Positions 34,780-46,937 of a stretch of 64,000 nucleotides of DNA are shown here, piece by piece. This DNA is from Lithospermum erythrorhizon (taxonomy: Eukaryota > Streptophyta > Magnoliopsida > Boraginales > Boraginaceae). Within the stretch, counting starts at the first letter, position 1, and the number at the start of each line of letters is the position of its first letter. Where the stretch lies: positions 1-64,000 of the forward strand of contig JADFUC010002241.1 of NCBI GenBank assembly GCA_019722365.1, read 5' to 3'. The position numbers and the translations under genes are program-made. The notes below the pieces were generated by a model, which was not told the DNA's origin, did not search any database, and saw nothing but the letters and a program-made list of their open reading frames with translations.

Positions 34780-36605
34780 GAGGTGGTAGGAACTCGGTGG
34801 GTACGACTTTATGAAGCCTGTATACTTAACACTGCATTTCGGAGGAAAGAAGTCACTTGTCGGGGAAAAGTGTCGATGGCGCCTCCGGGATCTTTACTTG
34901 ACAATAGTAGATAGTTGCAAGTTGTAACTGTAGTACCCCGTTGGCTCTTTGCAAAATAGTCATTGATAATTTTGGAGAGAAGTCATTCGTGAAGTTTGAG
35001 GTTACCTTATGATGAATTGACAACTTGCGTGATCGTCGATGTCCTCAATCGTGTTGCAAATAAATTCCACGACTAGCCGGATTAGTAGAGACCAAGCATT
35101 ATTGGTTGGCGTGACTCCTGCCCTTTTCAAAATGCCAGCCAATATTTGGGTTATTCTTGGTAGCTTTAGATAACATGCTTACCATTTGTTATACGCCGGA
35201 GTTTTCGCAAACCCCGTCGGCTTTTTCTCCTCGAGGAATTCAAAGGAGAGCCAGTTAGCGATGGATGTGACAACAATATTTTTTGGGAATCCTCCTATTT
35301 CAGCTCTAATTGCAGTTCCTCGTTCGAAACTTCCAGCTTGATTGGTCTTTCTCCTTTGGATTACTCTTAGCTTGATATGTCCTCACCAAATGATTCTTGA
35401 GGTCTCTTGACATTGTCACCACGTGGCTCATGTTCATCATCAACGGTTTTGTTGTGTCAGCATTAGCATATATAACTTATCGAGGACTAGATTCTTCCTT
35501 CTCTTGGTACATCGTCTTTCTGCGCCGTATTCTGCGGCACTTACCGGCCCGACTCTCTTGAAACTTTCTTTTCGCCTGCGAGCTCTCTTGGCAACTCTAC
35601 TGCTTCCCTTACCGACGACTTCTTCTTAGGCGGAAGATTCACCAACATTAGCACTCTTGCTTTGTGCTTCCTTTTTCTTGGACCTTGCTGACCAACGTCC
35701 TCGAGGGATTACTCTTCGATTGTTAGCATGCATGGTGTAAATCGCGCTTTCCGTCCAACGGTTGATTCCTTGATGTTTCCGGCGATCTCGGTATCTTTGT
35801 CAAAGACACTTAGTATCGCCCCGCCGCTAGCGGCAATCCACCGGGCTGCATTATTGACAACACTTGAGCCCATGTCGGCATCCATTACCCTACCTTAGCG
35901 ATATGGGTGATAGAGTCATCGGCAGAGGTCTCGGCAACGAGGGGAGTGGAATCCCGTGTCTTGGACACTTGGATTGCTTTATTCGCACTAGCTGCTTTTT
36001 AGTGCATGGAACCTCCACGCAGCAGTCACTTAGTATGAGCATGTGACCCGTCCAGCGCCCATCCAGCGGGAGTATCACTTGCAACATCATCCAGCAGTTG
36101 CTCGGATATAATTGAGGTACAAATCCGATGCTAGTGGTGTCTTGACGGATGGATGTGGCAGCATCTACAACTTCTAACATCTAGGCAACTTGAGAAGAGT
36201 CAATGACTGCTTTCTTGACAATTGGAGCAACCTCTCTCCCGATGCGTTCTCTGAACCCCGATTTAAATGCGTACAGGACTTACTCGCTGACATCGTCATG
36301 CTTCAGCATTAGTGCAGCGGCGCTTTGGGGTTGTCGAGGCTCTCGAACATTAGTATCGTCCACCCGAGGTAAATAGAAATTGGCCAATGGTTCGAGGGGA
36401 AGTTGCTTCTTGTGTGACACTTTGGGTAATATCAGCGGTCGCGCCTTTCTAATCGGAGTTTGATTTAGCCGCAATTCGCCATTACTCGTCAACCAGGGGG
36501 CTTCGACTTTCCTGCTTTTCGTCTTCCGGTCTTCTCTGTTCACCCGGTATGGTTCAGCGCCGTGCGTATATAAATCACTAGTTCCGACACCGCCTTCCAT
36601 TTGGT
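34780..36605 (-). pseudogene. Candidate env-like ORF of the SIRE-type copia element, decayed
   Basis: Downstream of the RNase H region on the minus strand lies a ~640-bp spacer, then a broken frame starting near 36605 that can be followed in pieces (36600-36280, 36180-35890, about 35700-34980). It holds a K/R-rich stretch (about 35560-35650) and a downstream IRLVVEFICNTI-type segment. Position and composition fit the extra env-like ORF of SIRE/Maximus elements, but no family motif proves it. There are several stops and frame changes. Confidence 0.4.
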
Positions 36606-37239
36606 TGTTTCAGGACATATTAGCCCTGCTTTGTGTCTTCCCTTTTTTTAATTTAGGAATTTTTTATTTGGTTTGAGGGAATATGGTGAGGTTGTGAAGT
36701 AATTTGGTAGACAAGGAAGAAAAAGAAATAATTTGTGTGATCACTTTCTAAGTGGAGGTGATTGTGGGAGAAAATAGATGTGAATTTGAAGAGGAAGTTA
36801 TTGGCGAGTTTTAGTATGATTTGGGAGGTTATATGGAAAATTTTAATAAAAAGGAATGTCGGTGGTTAGACAAAAGAACACCATAATAAATAAACCATAG
36901 TTGCCTTTAACTAGGCGTTAACTTCTCCGCTTCAAGTTTTCCCTCTAAAGCAGTTACCAAAATTAAACTTTCCATATGCAGCCGGTTATAGCATGCTTGC
37001 GTCGACGTGCGAGAACATATGTTCTCCATCCTCCGATTGTAACACCCGGTATCAACCTCGTACCTAGTCTTTCTGACCGCTTTCTTTGGATTCTTTATTT
37101 GTCAATAACACGTAATACAAGAGAAGATCTCGGCGATTCGAACTTAAATTTGCGTCAAAGATTTAGTAAAAAATATATATGTCGATTCCCTGACTTTATG
37201 CATACTGGCGTGTTCAAAAGAAGAAAATTACTTTAGCTT

Positions 37240-37660
37240 GACAAGTTCTGGATGAAATGGTGCCTAATATCGATGTGCTCGGATTTGGTATCTTTGCCGC
37301 GGGACTCTTGAAGGAAAATATTGATGGCCTTCGAAGTTGAAATAGAGAGTCATGGCGCTGGCGACATTATATTCTTGAGCATTTGCTTAAATGCTTGAGG
37401 GTTGTGTACAAGCGCTACCAGTATGTATTGACTTCGGTTGTAGGCAAGAAAGCTGGTTTGTTCTTTTCCCGAACCCCGGGACAGTTATTCCACCCAAAGA
37501 AGCGTCCTTCGGATGTGCTTTTTCCGTCTTTTAGTATATTTCCGGCTTCAATCCGCGTCACAAAATCCTATAAGAGTGTTGTTACTATCAAATGAATACA
37601 AAAGACCGTAATCTATAGTACCGTTCACATATTTGATGATCCTGCGACTTGATTGATGGT
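37240..37660 (-). pseudogene. SIRE-type copia RNase H / pol C-terminus, decayed
   Basis: Read on the minus strand: RRIIKYVNGTIDYGLLYS and the CDAD start of RNase H (about 37540-37648), then a KSTS-containing stretch (37500-37530), a degraded counterpart of the usual SLSTAEAEYIA segment, a KQMLK stretch (about 37380), and the terminal HIDIRHHFIQNLS (37240-37281). Order and wording match the C-terminus of SIRE/Maximus polyproteins. Several one-base indels break the frame. Confidence 0.8.
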
Positions 37661-37899
37661 TTTCTTGGGATTACTTGAAATCCTTGGCATGTGAGTATCT
37701 GATAATAAATTTACAACACATTTGTAAGGAATGAAGAGAAAACTTCCACAACCATTACTCTTGTAATTTCTAATCTCGGCCCAGGAACTACCATGAGCAT
37801 CTTTCCCAACTTTCACATGAGTGCAGCGGGGATATCCTTTTCAAAACACTTGGTATTTTCAAAGACGGAAACTTAACTATTTAAGTTCTTAGCATCACG

Positions 37900-38620
37900 G
37901 AGTGAGATATGAAAATACTTTCTTTGTCGATTTACTTAAAATCTAAAGAAAACAATTGAGAACCACCAACCATACTGCGTCACAGTGCGAGTCCATCTGT
38001 TACACAAACTATCGTACCAGTTGTTCGGACATCCCCTCTAAATATTATTATGTAAATTGACATAGATTTGAAATTTACCGTGATTTGGAATTCTCGTACT
38101 TAATAAAGAGAGTCTTGTTAGTTCACCGTGTGCATATCCGCAGTGATAAGTACTTAGTGAATCTCTCGTACCATGCTCGAGGGCTTGCTTGAGGCCATAT
38201 AGAGCTTTCTTCAGTCTGTACCCATTAGGGACAAAGCATCGTCAGCCGAACCCGCACTGGTTCTTTACACGCTCTTGACTACACACCGTTTCGAAGCATG
38301 CTTTTCATATGCGTTTGGTATAGTTGAACTTAAATTGACATGCTAGGCGAGAGAAAGGCGTATAGCCTCCGACACGGCAAGCTGAAGCAAAAGTTTCCTC
38401 GAAGTCTACACGCTTCCGCTTTGTGTGAGTATCCTTTGCTTATTAGCACTTTATTTCATATGAAACTCTTTGCTAAAACCGGACTTGTTTTTAGAAGATC
38501 CGCTTTATGACCTTATGATCCTGGGTTTGGGCACAAACTCCGTACATCATTTCTTTGGAAACTCGGGCAATTCATCGTAGATTTATCCGATGCTGGAATG
38601 CTGAGAGCCATCCCGACATT
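37900..38620 (-). pseudogene. SIRE-type copia reverse transcriptase, decayed
   Basis: The minus-strand reading YRLKKALYGLKQA (38183-38223) is a hallmark of Ty1/copia reverse transcriptase. Upstream (about 38480-38600) are remnants of the VPKP...IFKNK block. The catalytic YVDD box is replaced by IYVNLHNN (about 38045-38071). Multiple stops and indels show an inactive copy. The neighbouring integrase and RNase H are on the same strand in copia order. Confidence 0.8.
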
Positions 38621-38899
38621 CTTTGGCTCACTTTAGATATGAAAAAAACTTTCTCGATAAGGCCCATGATTTTCTCTAGTCAAGCTGGTTCCTTCCTTTT
38701 GTTGTAACCGTTGATCAATCCCGAATGATGTTATCAAGCCCCGGGTGGTTCTTACAGATTAAAATGGTATATAGGACAACTATAAATCGCGTAATAAATT
38801 GACACCTTCCGTCACCGACATTCCCTTTTCATTTGACGGTAGCATTGATAGGTGCGCCCGTCGTATGTACATTCTTCATTCGTCTCGACTCCACGAGGT

Positions 38900-40130
38900 C
38901 GAGCGTTCACATTTATAGACTCCCGTGACACCGAGTCCTTTTTGTTGAGCAACGTAGAGATTTTTATTATGTCGTGAGTATCCCAAGAATATGCGTTCAT
39001 CGCTCTTGACATCAAATTTCTACCTTGATTTAAAGGTCGGCGAGCCTGCTACAAACACAAATACACGAAATATTGAACATTTGGCTTTGTCCCCCTTCAT
39101 ATTTCATAATTTGTATTTGTTTGTGTACATAATCGTAAAAGGTGATACGGTTATGGATGTGACGGGGAAGTGTTGATAGCCTTGACCCCAAAACTTGAGG
39201 CAGAATGTTTTAGCATGAATCGTGACGATGCCGTCTCTTGAATAGTTAGGTGCTTCCTAGCGGAACCATTTTGTTGTGGTCCGATAGGGCTGAGGCTTCA
39301 TAATCCGCCGTCGACGCAGTCAACAAATTTTGAATTTTTTGAACTCTTTCCTATGGCCACTTTCGAGATTCGGAGGAACATGTTGCTCATACCGTTTTTG
39401 AGCTGGAAGAATCGGAGTTTCTAGCTGCGCCTCAAAGCATTATTGATTTTTCTAGGCTTCGACCCATTATTATCTTAGTGAGAAATTATCGGTACATTAC
39501 ATGAACATCTTATTTTGCCCTCCTATGTTTTCAACTTGCATAGGTCCATCCAGTCTATGTGCATCGACTTCAGTACACGAGTTGTGTCCAGCTCTTCTTG
39601 ACCGGTGATACTACAGGTACGTTTTCGACTTTGACGATCTCCGTGGCAGTGGCTTTGACATCGAAAGTTGGTATTCTTGAACATCAACATGGAAATAATT
39701 TGCTCAATATTTTTTGTAATTAGTATGACTGTCTCTTGTGCCGTAATTTAGTATCTACTTTCCTACTGAAACCGAGCTTTATGCAGACTCAGCGTGTAGC
39801 AATTGTCGGACCTGGATTCCGTGCATAACCTTAACTTTTTACATGTGATATTTGTACCACTCACTTTCAAGAACACTTCCATGCCATCATCAGCATAATT
39901 GACTTATCTTGCGATGAAGTTGTAGTTAACCTTTTAGAGCCACTAGAACATTAGTTAAATGGTAAGCCATCAACATTCTTCCCACTTTCAGATATTTTTT
40001 GCTTTGCCTCAAATGCTTAAAGAAGTGACATAATCACCTTTAGGTGAGCAAATCTGGGTAAGATAAACTATGCGCCTATCAGTGTCTTGAATAACCAGTA
40101 TCAAAATACCAACTTGATTACAGCGTGTTT
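38900..40130 (-). pseudogene. Copia integrase/protease region, decayed
   Basis: Minus-strand SAPIGPQQNGSARK (about 39256-39297) is the conserved copia integrase core segment, followed by a LTIQETASS-like stretch. The fragment between it and the gag zinc knuckle (39300-40130) should hold protease and the integrase N-terminus, but frame changes hide their motifs. It lies between gag and RT, as expected for Ty1/copia. Confidence 0.65.
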
Positions 40131-40139
40131 TCGGGGAGT

Positions 40140-41112
40140 GTAAAACTTGACTAATAGTATTCACTTAACTGACCCACATTTTGAGGATGCAGGAGGTTGA
40201 TCTTTGCTTTCTCTTGATCGTATAGTTTGTAACGATATGGGGCAATATGACCTTTTTCCACAATAATGGCTTGAGTAACATGCTTTGCTCATCGCTTGGA
40301 TTGTTATTATTTGTTGCTCTTTAAATGAATTGACGAGTAAACCCGACGCTACGAACAAATTTGGTATCTTCTTTTGGTTTGAACAGTTTTCCTTTGTCGA
40401 AACCAATTCCTGTACTATCACCAACGTCTTTACCAACTCCAATTCTTGTACTATCTTCTTTTGGTTTGGACAATTTTTCTTTGTTTAGTGCATTAACTTG
40501 CACTCTCAAGTGATAAATCTCTTGATCTTGATCCACTCCTAATTTCCTGAGATTCTCATTTTCTATTTTCCATTTGTTCCTTTCAACATCTACTTTGATG
40601 TACACCACTGTAACCTCTATCCATTTGGTGTATAAGAGTTTGTAATTCTCAAGCACCTTTTAAGTCAATTCCATATCTCCTCTTTACCGCTATTGTCATC
40701 CATAATGTCGATATGATTGGCTCAGCTCATTAATGCACTCGATAAAAGGGAACAAAGTTTTTAACTTGATGCTCTTGTCCGTCTTCGATTCATGCATTAA
40801 AGCTCGAGGTAGGCGAGTAATTCTTCGATTTCTTGTTGAGATAGTTGGCTGCGCGGGCCATGTCCAGAAACGCTTCACGTTCTGCATTGAATGCCTTTTG
40901 GGTTTACTGTTGACACCTTCCGTAGTTGCCTTACTTGGCCTTAACTTCCGTACATTTGTTGTTCTGTCGATTGACGGATGAATTTGATAATCGCACTCCC
41001 GATAAGCGGTTTCTTGTTAAATCGTTTGAGGGTTTGTTGAAGTTCTTAAGCGATCATATTTATGGTTTCTCCAGCCAGCACCATCGACATCCAACCCGAG
41101 GCGAGAAGCTTT
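40140..41112 (-). pseudogene. SIRE-type copia gag, C-terminal part with two zinc knuckles
   Basis: Minus-strand NPKGIQC begins the first CCHC knuckle (about 40850-40905). A coiled-coil-like stretch rich in E, K and L follows (40490-40656, e.g. VERNKWKIENENLRKLGVD). A second knuckle has HYCGK, a one-base frame change, then GHIAPYRYKLYDQEK (about 40205-40275). Two knuckles separated by a coiled coil are typical of SIRE gag. At 41112 the gag is cut by the LTR of another element. Confidence 0.75.
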
Positions 41113-42155
41113 TGATAAGTGTTTATTATATCGTATTTTGAGGAGCCTAATTACGTGATAATTGATGTTATTTTTACCTTGATAAGATATAATTTGCATT
41201 TATTTTAAAATCTTATTTGAGTTCTAGAGCAATTCTTCGTTAGAGTGAATTGACATTTAATGAGTGAATGTCGGCCGAGTTGACTAAAGTTTCTACGTAG
41301 TCGTGGCCAGGAGAAAGAAGTAGTTCGACCCCCAGCCAATATAAGTATGACAATCTATAAAAGAGGAGGCTGATTTTTCATTCACTATTAAGGAGGAGCC
41401 ACTGAGGAGTTACACGCTGGTGAATACTCGGTGACTCGAATTTATTATTTTCTGGATGCTTTTCAGTAATTTTATTTATTTGTTTTCGGCTTTCATTCTG
41501 AACTAAAGTGTTATTAGTCAGGACCGTGATGTAGTTGGATTCAGTATTTATTTTATGTGGGATTTGTTTATCGTTTATTTATAATTCTAATTATTGTGTT
41601 TAATTACAATTTGATATTTTGACATCGATATTGAATTGTTCGCATAAGTGGTTAATCACTAGGGATAGGGTGATCACTTAGGAAAAGAGTAATTAGAACA
41701 CATGTTTCATTTACCATAGGAATATAGGTACGTGCCATGTGCAAGTTATAGGCAATTGTTCTTTATCCGGTTCAATATTTTAAACTATCATAGAGATATA
41801 GGTAGTTTCTTGGCGAGCCGAGGTTAATATTTCTCGGGAGAGAATATTAATATTTTAGAATCCTCTTGTTATGAATTGATAGATAATCCCATAATTAATT
41901 AAATACGACGATCCCCAACGAAATCATGTGTCACACGACTAGCATGGTTCGCATTATGAATTGTATTTATTACTTTTGGTTTTTAGTTATTTAATTAAGT
42001 TCTTGATTAGTTTAATTTAGTATTTTAATTAGTTTAAATTATTATTTATTGTTTAATTAATTAAAGACTAGTACTCAATTAGTTGGAATTTGTGAGACGA
42101 TACTCTTAATTTTTCTACAATATTACTTGACACGATCCGGACTCGACCAGGAACG
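41113..42155 (+). repeat. Left LTR of the Athila-like element
   Basis: It begins TGATAAGTGTTTATTATA. TATAAAAG lies at 41356-41363, about 243 bp in. Long shared blocks with the right LTR include GGATGCTTTTCAGTAATTTT, AACTAAAGTGTTATTA, GTGATCACTTAGGAAAAGAG, AATTAGAACACAT and TACTTGACACGAT. The end is placed near 42155, before the primer-binding site. Confidence 0.75.
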
Positions 42156-42176
42156 CATAAAATTGTGTTGTCAAGT

Positions 42177-42189
42177 TGGCGCAGTTGCC
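42177..42189 (+). promoter_or_regulatory. Primer-binding site of the Athila-like element
   Basis: TGGCGCAGTTGCC differs at one position from TGGCGCCGTTGCC, the site typical of Athila/Tat elements (established knowledge). It lies about 20 bp after the end of the left LTR, where minus-strand DNA synthesis would start. Confidence 0.65.
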
Positions 42190-44925
42190 AAATTCTAATA
42201 ATATTGATATTAGTTTTAATTTGGTGCCTTAACTTAGCCATTTTATTTTTGTCTTAGTTAATTAAAAAAAACAAAAAAAATTATGATGGAGTTTGAGTTC
42301 GCGTTATTAAAGGTGCGAATTTGAAAACTTAAAGGCACAAAAGCTATCATATTTAGCCTTTAAGGATCAACATGGATACATTGACTATGAATTTGAGGAG
42401 TATATTAATTATAGCCTTGATAGGTTGAGCATTCAGTTGTCTTTGTTTAAATATATTGCTTATGCAATATGAAGAGAAATTTGAATATGTTAATCGAGAG
42501 AGAAATGGAAGATGAAATTCAATATAAAGATGCCATTGAGCTTTGAATTGAAAGTTTAACCTACGTATTCGATTTAAATGATAATTCTTTTGCGTCTAAT
42601 TTTTGATTTCGATATCGAGTTGATAAACATTATTCTTGATAGAGAAAATCTAGAAAGCGTTTTCTCCGTTTATGATTGATAAAACCTCTCAGTTACATTG
42701 TGATCATGATGTTATTGACACTGATGAATGTTTTGATGCTGAAATTCAAGATATATCAATTGTTGAGAATAATGTGAAACTTGATGCCTTAGTTTTGGAT
42801 CTTTACAAATGTACAAGATCTGGCTTGAAGAATGCGGTGTAAGGGGGGTTTTACACCAACCACTTGTCGGGGAGGAGAAGGTAGAGATCGATGAGGTTGT
42901 CGATGAATGGGTTGATATGACTCAATTTTTCGTCTCAGAGGAAGTGGTCTCAAAATTTTATATGTTGTATAAATGTCCGCCTCCAAAATGATTACATTGA
43001 AAATAGTTCCGAATTTGGAGCTACATGAAATTTTACTTACTTACGTGGAGATGGCTCGGGAAGGTTACTAGCTAATACGGTTTGATCTTATCTTTTACTT
43101 TGTTGTCAAAATTTTAATTTTTTCTAGTGTACTTTTAATTTATTTTCATAGATTAGTTGTAAATGTGAAATATTGTCTGAATATCTTGTGGTTTATGGTT
43201 TGTGGTCTATGGTCATGTTACTGTAGGAGAAAAAAAGACTTCTTTTAAATTTTTTTGTTCTTTTCAACTCATGCCACATTCATACACTTTCACACATGCG
43301 TGCATGCATACACATCTATTTTCTTTTTCGTTTTTTCTTTTTAGTGAATTTTTTTCTCTAGTCCATTTTTATTTATTTTTTCTCCCCCTAAATTTGTATG
43401 ATGCTGGCCCCTAATAAATTTAGCCCTTGAACAAGATTTGGTTATTTTAAGGGCATGGACTTAATTTGGGCGATCCACTGATATTGATGTTGCTTAATGA
43501 TGTTCTTGGACAAAAAGAGGGCGGCGAGGATTTCATTCCGAAGAATCGTGGCTGATCGACCGTAATTAAGGGAGGTTTTTTCTTTTCTCTATTTGCTTCT
43601 TAATTATTATTTTCGCTTGCAACATTGAGGACAATGTTTGATTCAAGTGTGGGGGGAGTCTTACTTTAGGTATTTTTATAGTATACTTGTTTGTCCTCAT
43701 AGCAATGAATATTATTTTGAGTTTTGGGGTCGATTTTTGCAAATGATGAGTTTTGACTTCTTTTGGATAAAAAATGAAGTGTACTTTTTCATGTAGAACC
43801 TATGTTGCTAATTGAAGTTGAATGATTAATTGAGTTTTTTGTAACTTTAAATCTTAGCTTTGCAGTTAGAGTATTTTAATTTTGTTTAGTGGATATCAAC
43901 CCACCTTGTGAGATGTTGTGCCTAAATCTTATTCGTGAAATTTTCTTTCTTGGTGTGATACTCTTTCATGTTTGTTTTCTTCAAAACTTGTTTTGAATCT
44001 ATCTCCTATTACTTTGTAAGCATGTATAGGAATGATGAATGCACTTAGGATATAGTTCATTTTTCCCATAAAGCCTAACTTGATATATATCCCCTAGTAA
44101 GCCCCGCAGGCACGATTGACCTTTCTTTTGTTACTACACACCGCTATTAGCCTATAGGGTACTTATTTTTCACCATGATTGTCCCTACTTGGAGAGTGTG
44201 TAACTTTGAATTACCTATGTGTGAATTATGGCTTTGTTATAGAGATTGAAAAGAGTTAAGTGTAGGGGGAAAGAGAAAAAGACAAAGTGAATTTATATTT
44301 GAAAAGAGAATTGTAAGAAGTATATAGAGGAAACATATATCTCAAAAGAAAAAAAAAATGTGTACTACGTGTTCCTCTATTTATCATTCTATATGAAAAA
44401 AAAGTGATGTGGAAGGTGAAGGATGAAATTGAAAAAGAAGTGAGATGTTGAGTAGAATTGATGCAATATTTATATGAACATGCCTTGTTCTTACATGGTT
44501 AGTTCATCGTTACACATCTCCTTGAGCATTAAAGTCCACAGCCAAATTATATCATACCCCGAGCCTAAGCCCCATTACAACTTTAAATAAAGACCTTCTA
44601 ACTTATGTTGCATGCATTATTGATGGATTGACAGATGTATAACCAAGCTTATGGTAAAACATTCATGGTGGGTTTTGACATAGCAGCCCAACTCTTTCGA
44701 TTGATGCAGTGAGATCCATGGCAAAGGATTGTTTTCTCTAATGAATTGATGGTATTATGTTTTGCTAAGTTTGAAAGGTTTTCCACTCATGATTGATTGC
44801 ATTCTGATATATGTTACATTGGTTTGAAGTGAGAGTTGCTAAATGATGATCATAGATGCGATTTGTCTTGCCCTAATATTTTATTTGCTTGAGAGGACAA
44901 GAAAAAGGTTAAGGTAGTATGGGGA
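42190..44925 (+). mobile_element. Interior of the Athila-like element, decayed
   Basis: Short open pieces (for example 42809-42991, containing VDMTQFFVSEEVVSKFYMLY) have no named domain. 43620-43660 carries the GAGGACAATG...GTGTGGGGGGAG signature. A long T-rich 3' region follows, ending in a purine tract GGTAGTATGGGGA (44913-44925) directly before the right LTR. Confidence 0.5.
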
Positions 44926-45966
44926 TGTGATAAGTATTTATTATATATCATTTTTGAGGGGGCCTAATTGTGTGATAGCGATGTTATTTTGCATATCTGA
45001 TATAATTTATACTTATTTAGTCTTATTTGAGTTACAGGCAATTATACGTTAAAGTGAATTGGGCATTTAATTGAAGATGTCGAGCGAGTCCATTGAAGTT
45101 TACATGGTCGCTGACTCGGGAAGGAAGAAGTGATTTAACCCGTTAATATTAGGTTATGGCAATCATATAAAAGAAAGTGATTTTTTCATTCCTTTATTAA
45201 GAAGAGCCCTAGAGAGTCTCTGTATGATTCAAGATATCGACTCCACTTTATTATTTTCGGATGCTTTTCAGTAATTTTTTTTTTTTTTTTTTGCTTTCAA
45301 TTAGAACTAAAGTGTTATTAAATCTAGGAGTTGTTAGATTAGTTAGTATTTATTTTAATAAGGATTTATTTATCGTTTAATTTATAATTCTAATTATTGT
45401 GCTAAATTATAATTTAATATTTTTGGAATATATTGGTGTTTGCTTAAGTAGTTAATCGCTAGAAGGATGATAGGGTGATCACTTAGGAAAAGAGTAATTA
45501 GAACACATAATTTCATTTACCACTTGTCATATGGAGTACGTGCCATTTTACAGCACCCATAGACAATTGTTCTTTATCAGTTCAATATTTTAAACTATTA
45601 TAGAGATATGGCGGTTTCTTGACGAGCCGAGGCTAATATTTCTCTGGAAGAGGTAATATTTTTAAGAGTTTTTCTTGTTATGAATTGATAGATAATCCCA
45701 TAGCAGATTAATTAAATAGAAGATCTAAACGAAATCATGTGTCACGGCTAACGTTCGCGTTATTAATTATTATTTATTAATATCATTTTAGTTATTTAAT
45801 TAAGTTCTTGATTGAATTTAATTTAGTATTTTAATTATTTAAATTATTATTTATTATTTGAATTTATTAAGTAAGCCTAAAAGTCTAGTACTCGATTAGT
45901 TGCGTTTGTGAGGCGATACTCTTACTTTTTCTCTTATGTTACTTGACACGATTTCGACCGGGAACT
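44926..45966 (+). repeat. Right LTR of the Athila-like element
   Basis: TGTGATAAGTATTTATTATA follows the purine tract. TATAAAAG lies at 45166-45173, 238 bp in, the same offset as in the left LTR. A T-run of about 20 near 45280 interrupts a block that is shorter in the left copy. By eye the copies differ by many substitutions and indels, so the insertion is not recent. Confidence 0.75.
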
Positions 45967-46700
45967 TTTAGTCTTGATTCATTTCTTAGCACTATACTCA
46001 TCTTTAATTTAAGGGAACATCGAATGTGAGTCAAATTATAATCAGTTCATCGGAGACTCATGAAATTAATTCAAATGAGCTTCTTGATAATTTGTTACAC
46101 TTATGAGCAAACTTTTTTAGGCGTTCTTGCACTTTCCTAAGCCAAAGCTTTCATTGCTACATGGGGTTCCCCAAACAAAAAAGACTTGTTATCCATTATC
46201 GCTGTGTAATTTGTTATGCGTGGCTATGAGTCGTCTTCTTCTTCCGCATTCTTAGAGCTTGAGATCTCGTTGTTAGCATTGGAGTCTCGACATTCGCACC
46301 TTGAGTTCCACTAAAGCTATGCGGTTGCAAAAATATCACAAGCCGATCTTTCACGCGGTACATGTGTTGATCGAAGCAACACATTAAGATACGGCGTTGA
46401 AGATAGCATTAAATGGCCTTATCATTTCTAAAGCAAGTTCATGTTTCTGCTCGATCATCCTCTGAGCCGCGTTACTACGTTTTGGTTGGTGACGGGTTGT
46501 CGTTGTCCACCTAGCGTACAACTTTCCGTAATACTTTAAGTAATCCATGGAGCTTTAGGAATGCGGTCGTCTACCTTTCCGGTGGGCATGGTACAGTTCC
46601 GTGAGCAATAATGATGCCAGGTGGTAGAGCTTTTCCTTTATCTAAACCCTTTCCATTTGCCAAAAAAAAAAATTACACCGATCTTACTCTTGTATGTTTG
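45967..46700 (-). pseudogene. SIRE-type copia gag, N-terminal part, cut off by the nested insertion
   Basis: Minus-strand pieces in mixed frames match SIRE gag order: EMIRPFNAIFNAVS and an INTCT word (about 46360-46430), GTQGA and RMSRLQ (about 46275-46325), LRMR, then NESFGLG (about 46140-46165) and a VTNYQEAHLN stretch (about 46070-46100). This is the half missing before 41112. The intervening 41113-45966 is a separate plus-strand LTR element. Confidence 0.65.
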
Positions 46701-46767
46701 AGTCATAGCTACGTCTGGAATTGAAAAATTATGTGTGCTTGAACAACCGATTTAATACATTTTACCG

Positions 46768-46937
46768 GTCGGCGACACTATGACTAACTCGACCTAAGTG
46801 AATCAAAGTAAAAAACCGAATTGAAAGTAAAAATGTAACTTAATAACCTTAGTCGGCGACAACTGACTAATTAGAGCCTAAGTGAATCAAAGTAAAAGAA
46901 ACCCGAACTAAAAAAGTAAGCGTAACAACGTAACTTC
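46768..46937. repeat. 84-bp tandem duplication, diverged
   Basis: GTCGGCGACA starts units at 46768 and 46852. Both share GACTAA, CCTAAGTGAATCAAAGTAAA and a GTAACTTA/GTAACTTC ending. It lies just upstream (in minus-strand terms) of the copia gag, so it is probably in the untranslated leader. Confidence 0.7.

Larger units (their letters stand above)
41113..45966 (+). mobile_element. Athila-like Ty3/gypsy LTR element inserted in the copia gag
   Basis: Two ~1.04-kb direct LTRs (41113-~42155, ~44926-~45966) flank ~2.75 kb. The primer-binding site after the left LTR, TGGCGCAGTTGCC, is close to the Athila/Tat-type TGGCGCCGTTGCC. The interior contains CATTGAGGACAATG and AGTGTGGGGGGAGTC (43624-43660), words usual at the end of the Athila coding region. 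No pol motifs are readable, so the interior is deleted or decayed. The element interrupts the minus-strand copia gag, so it is the younger insertion. Confidence 0.75.
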
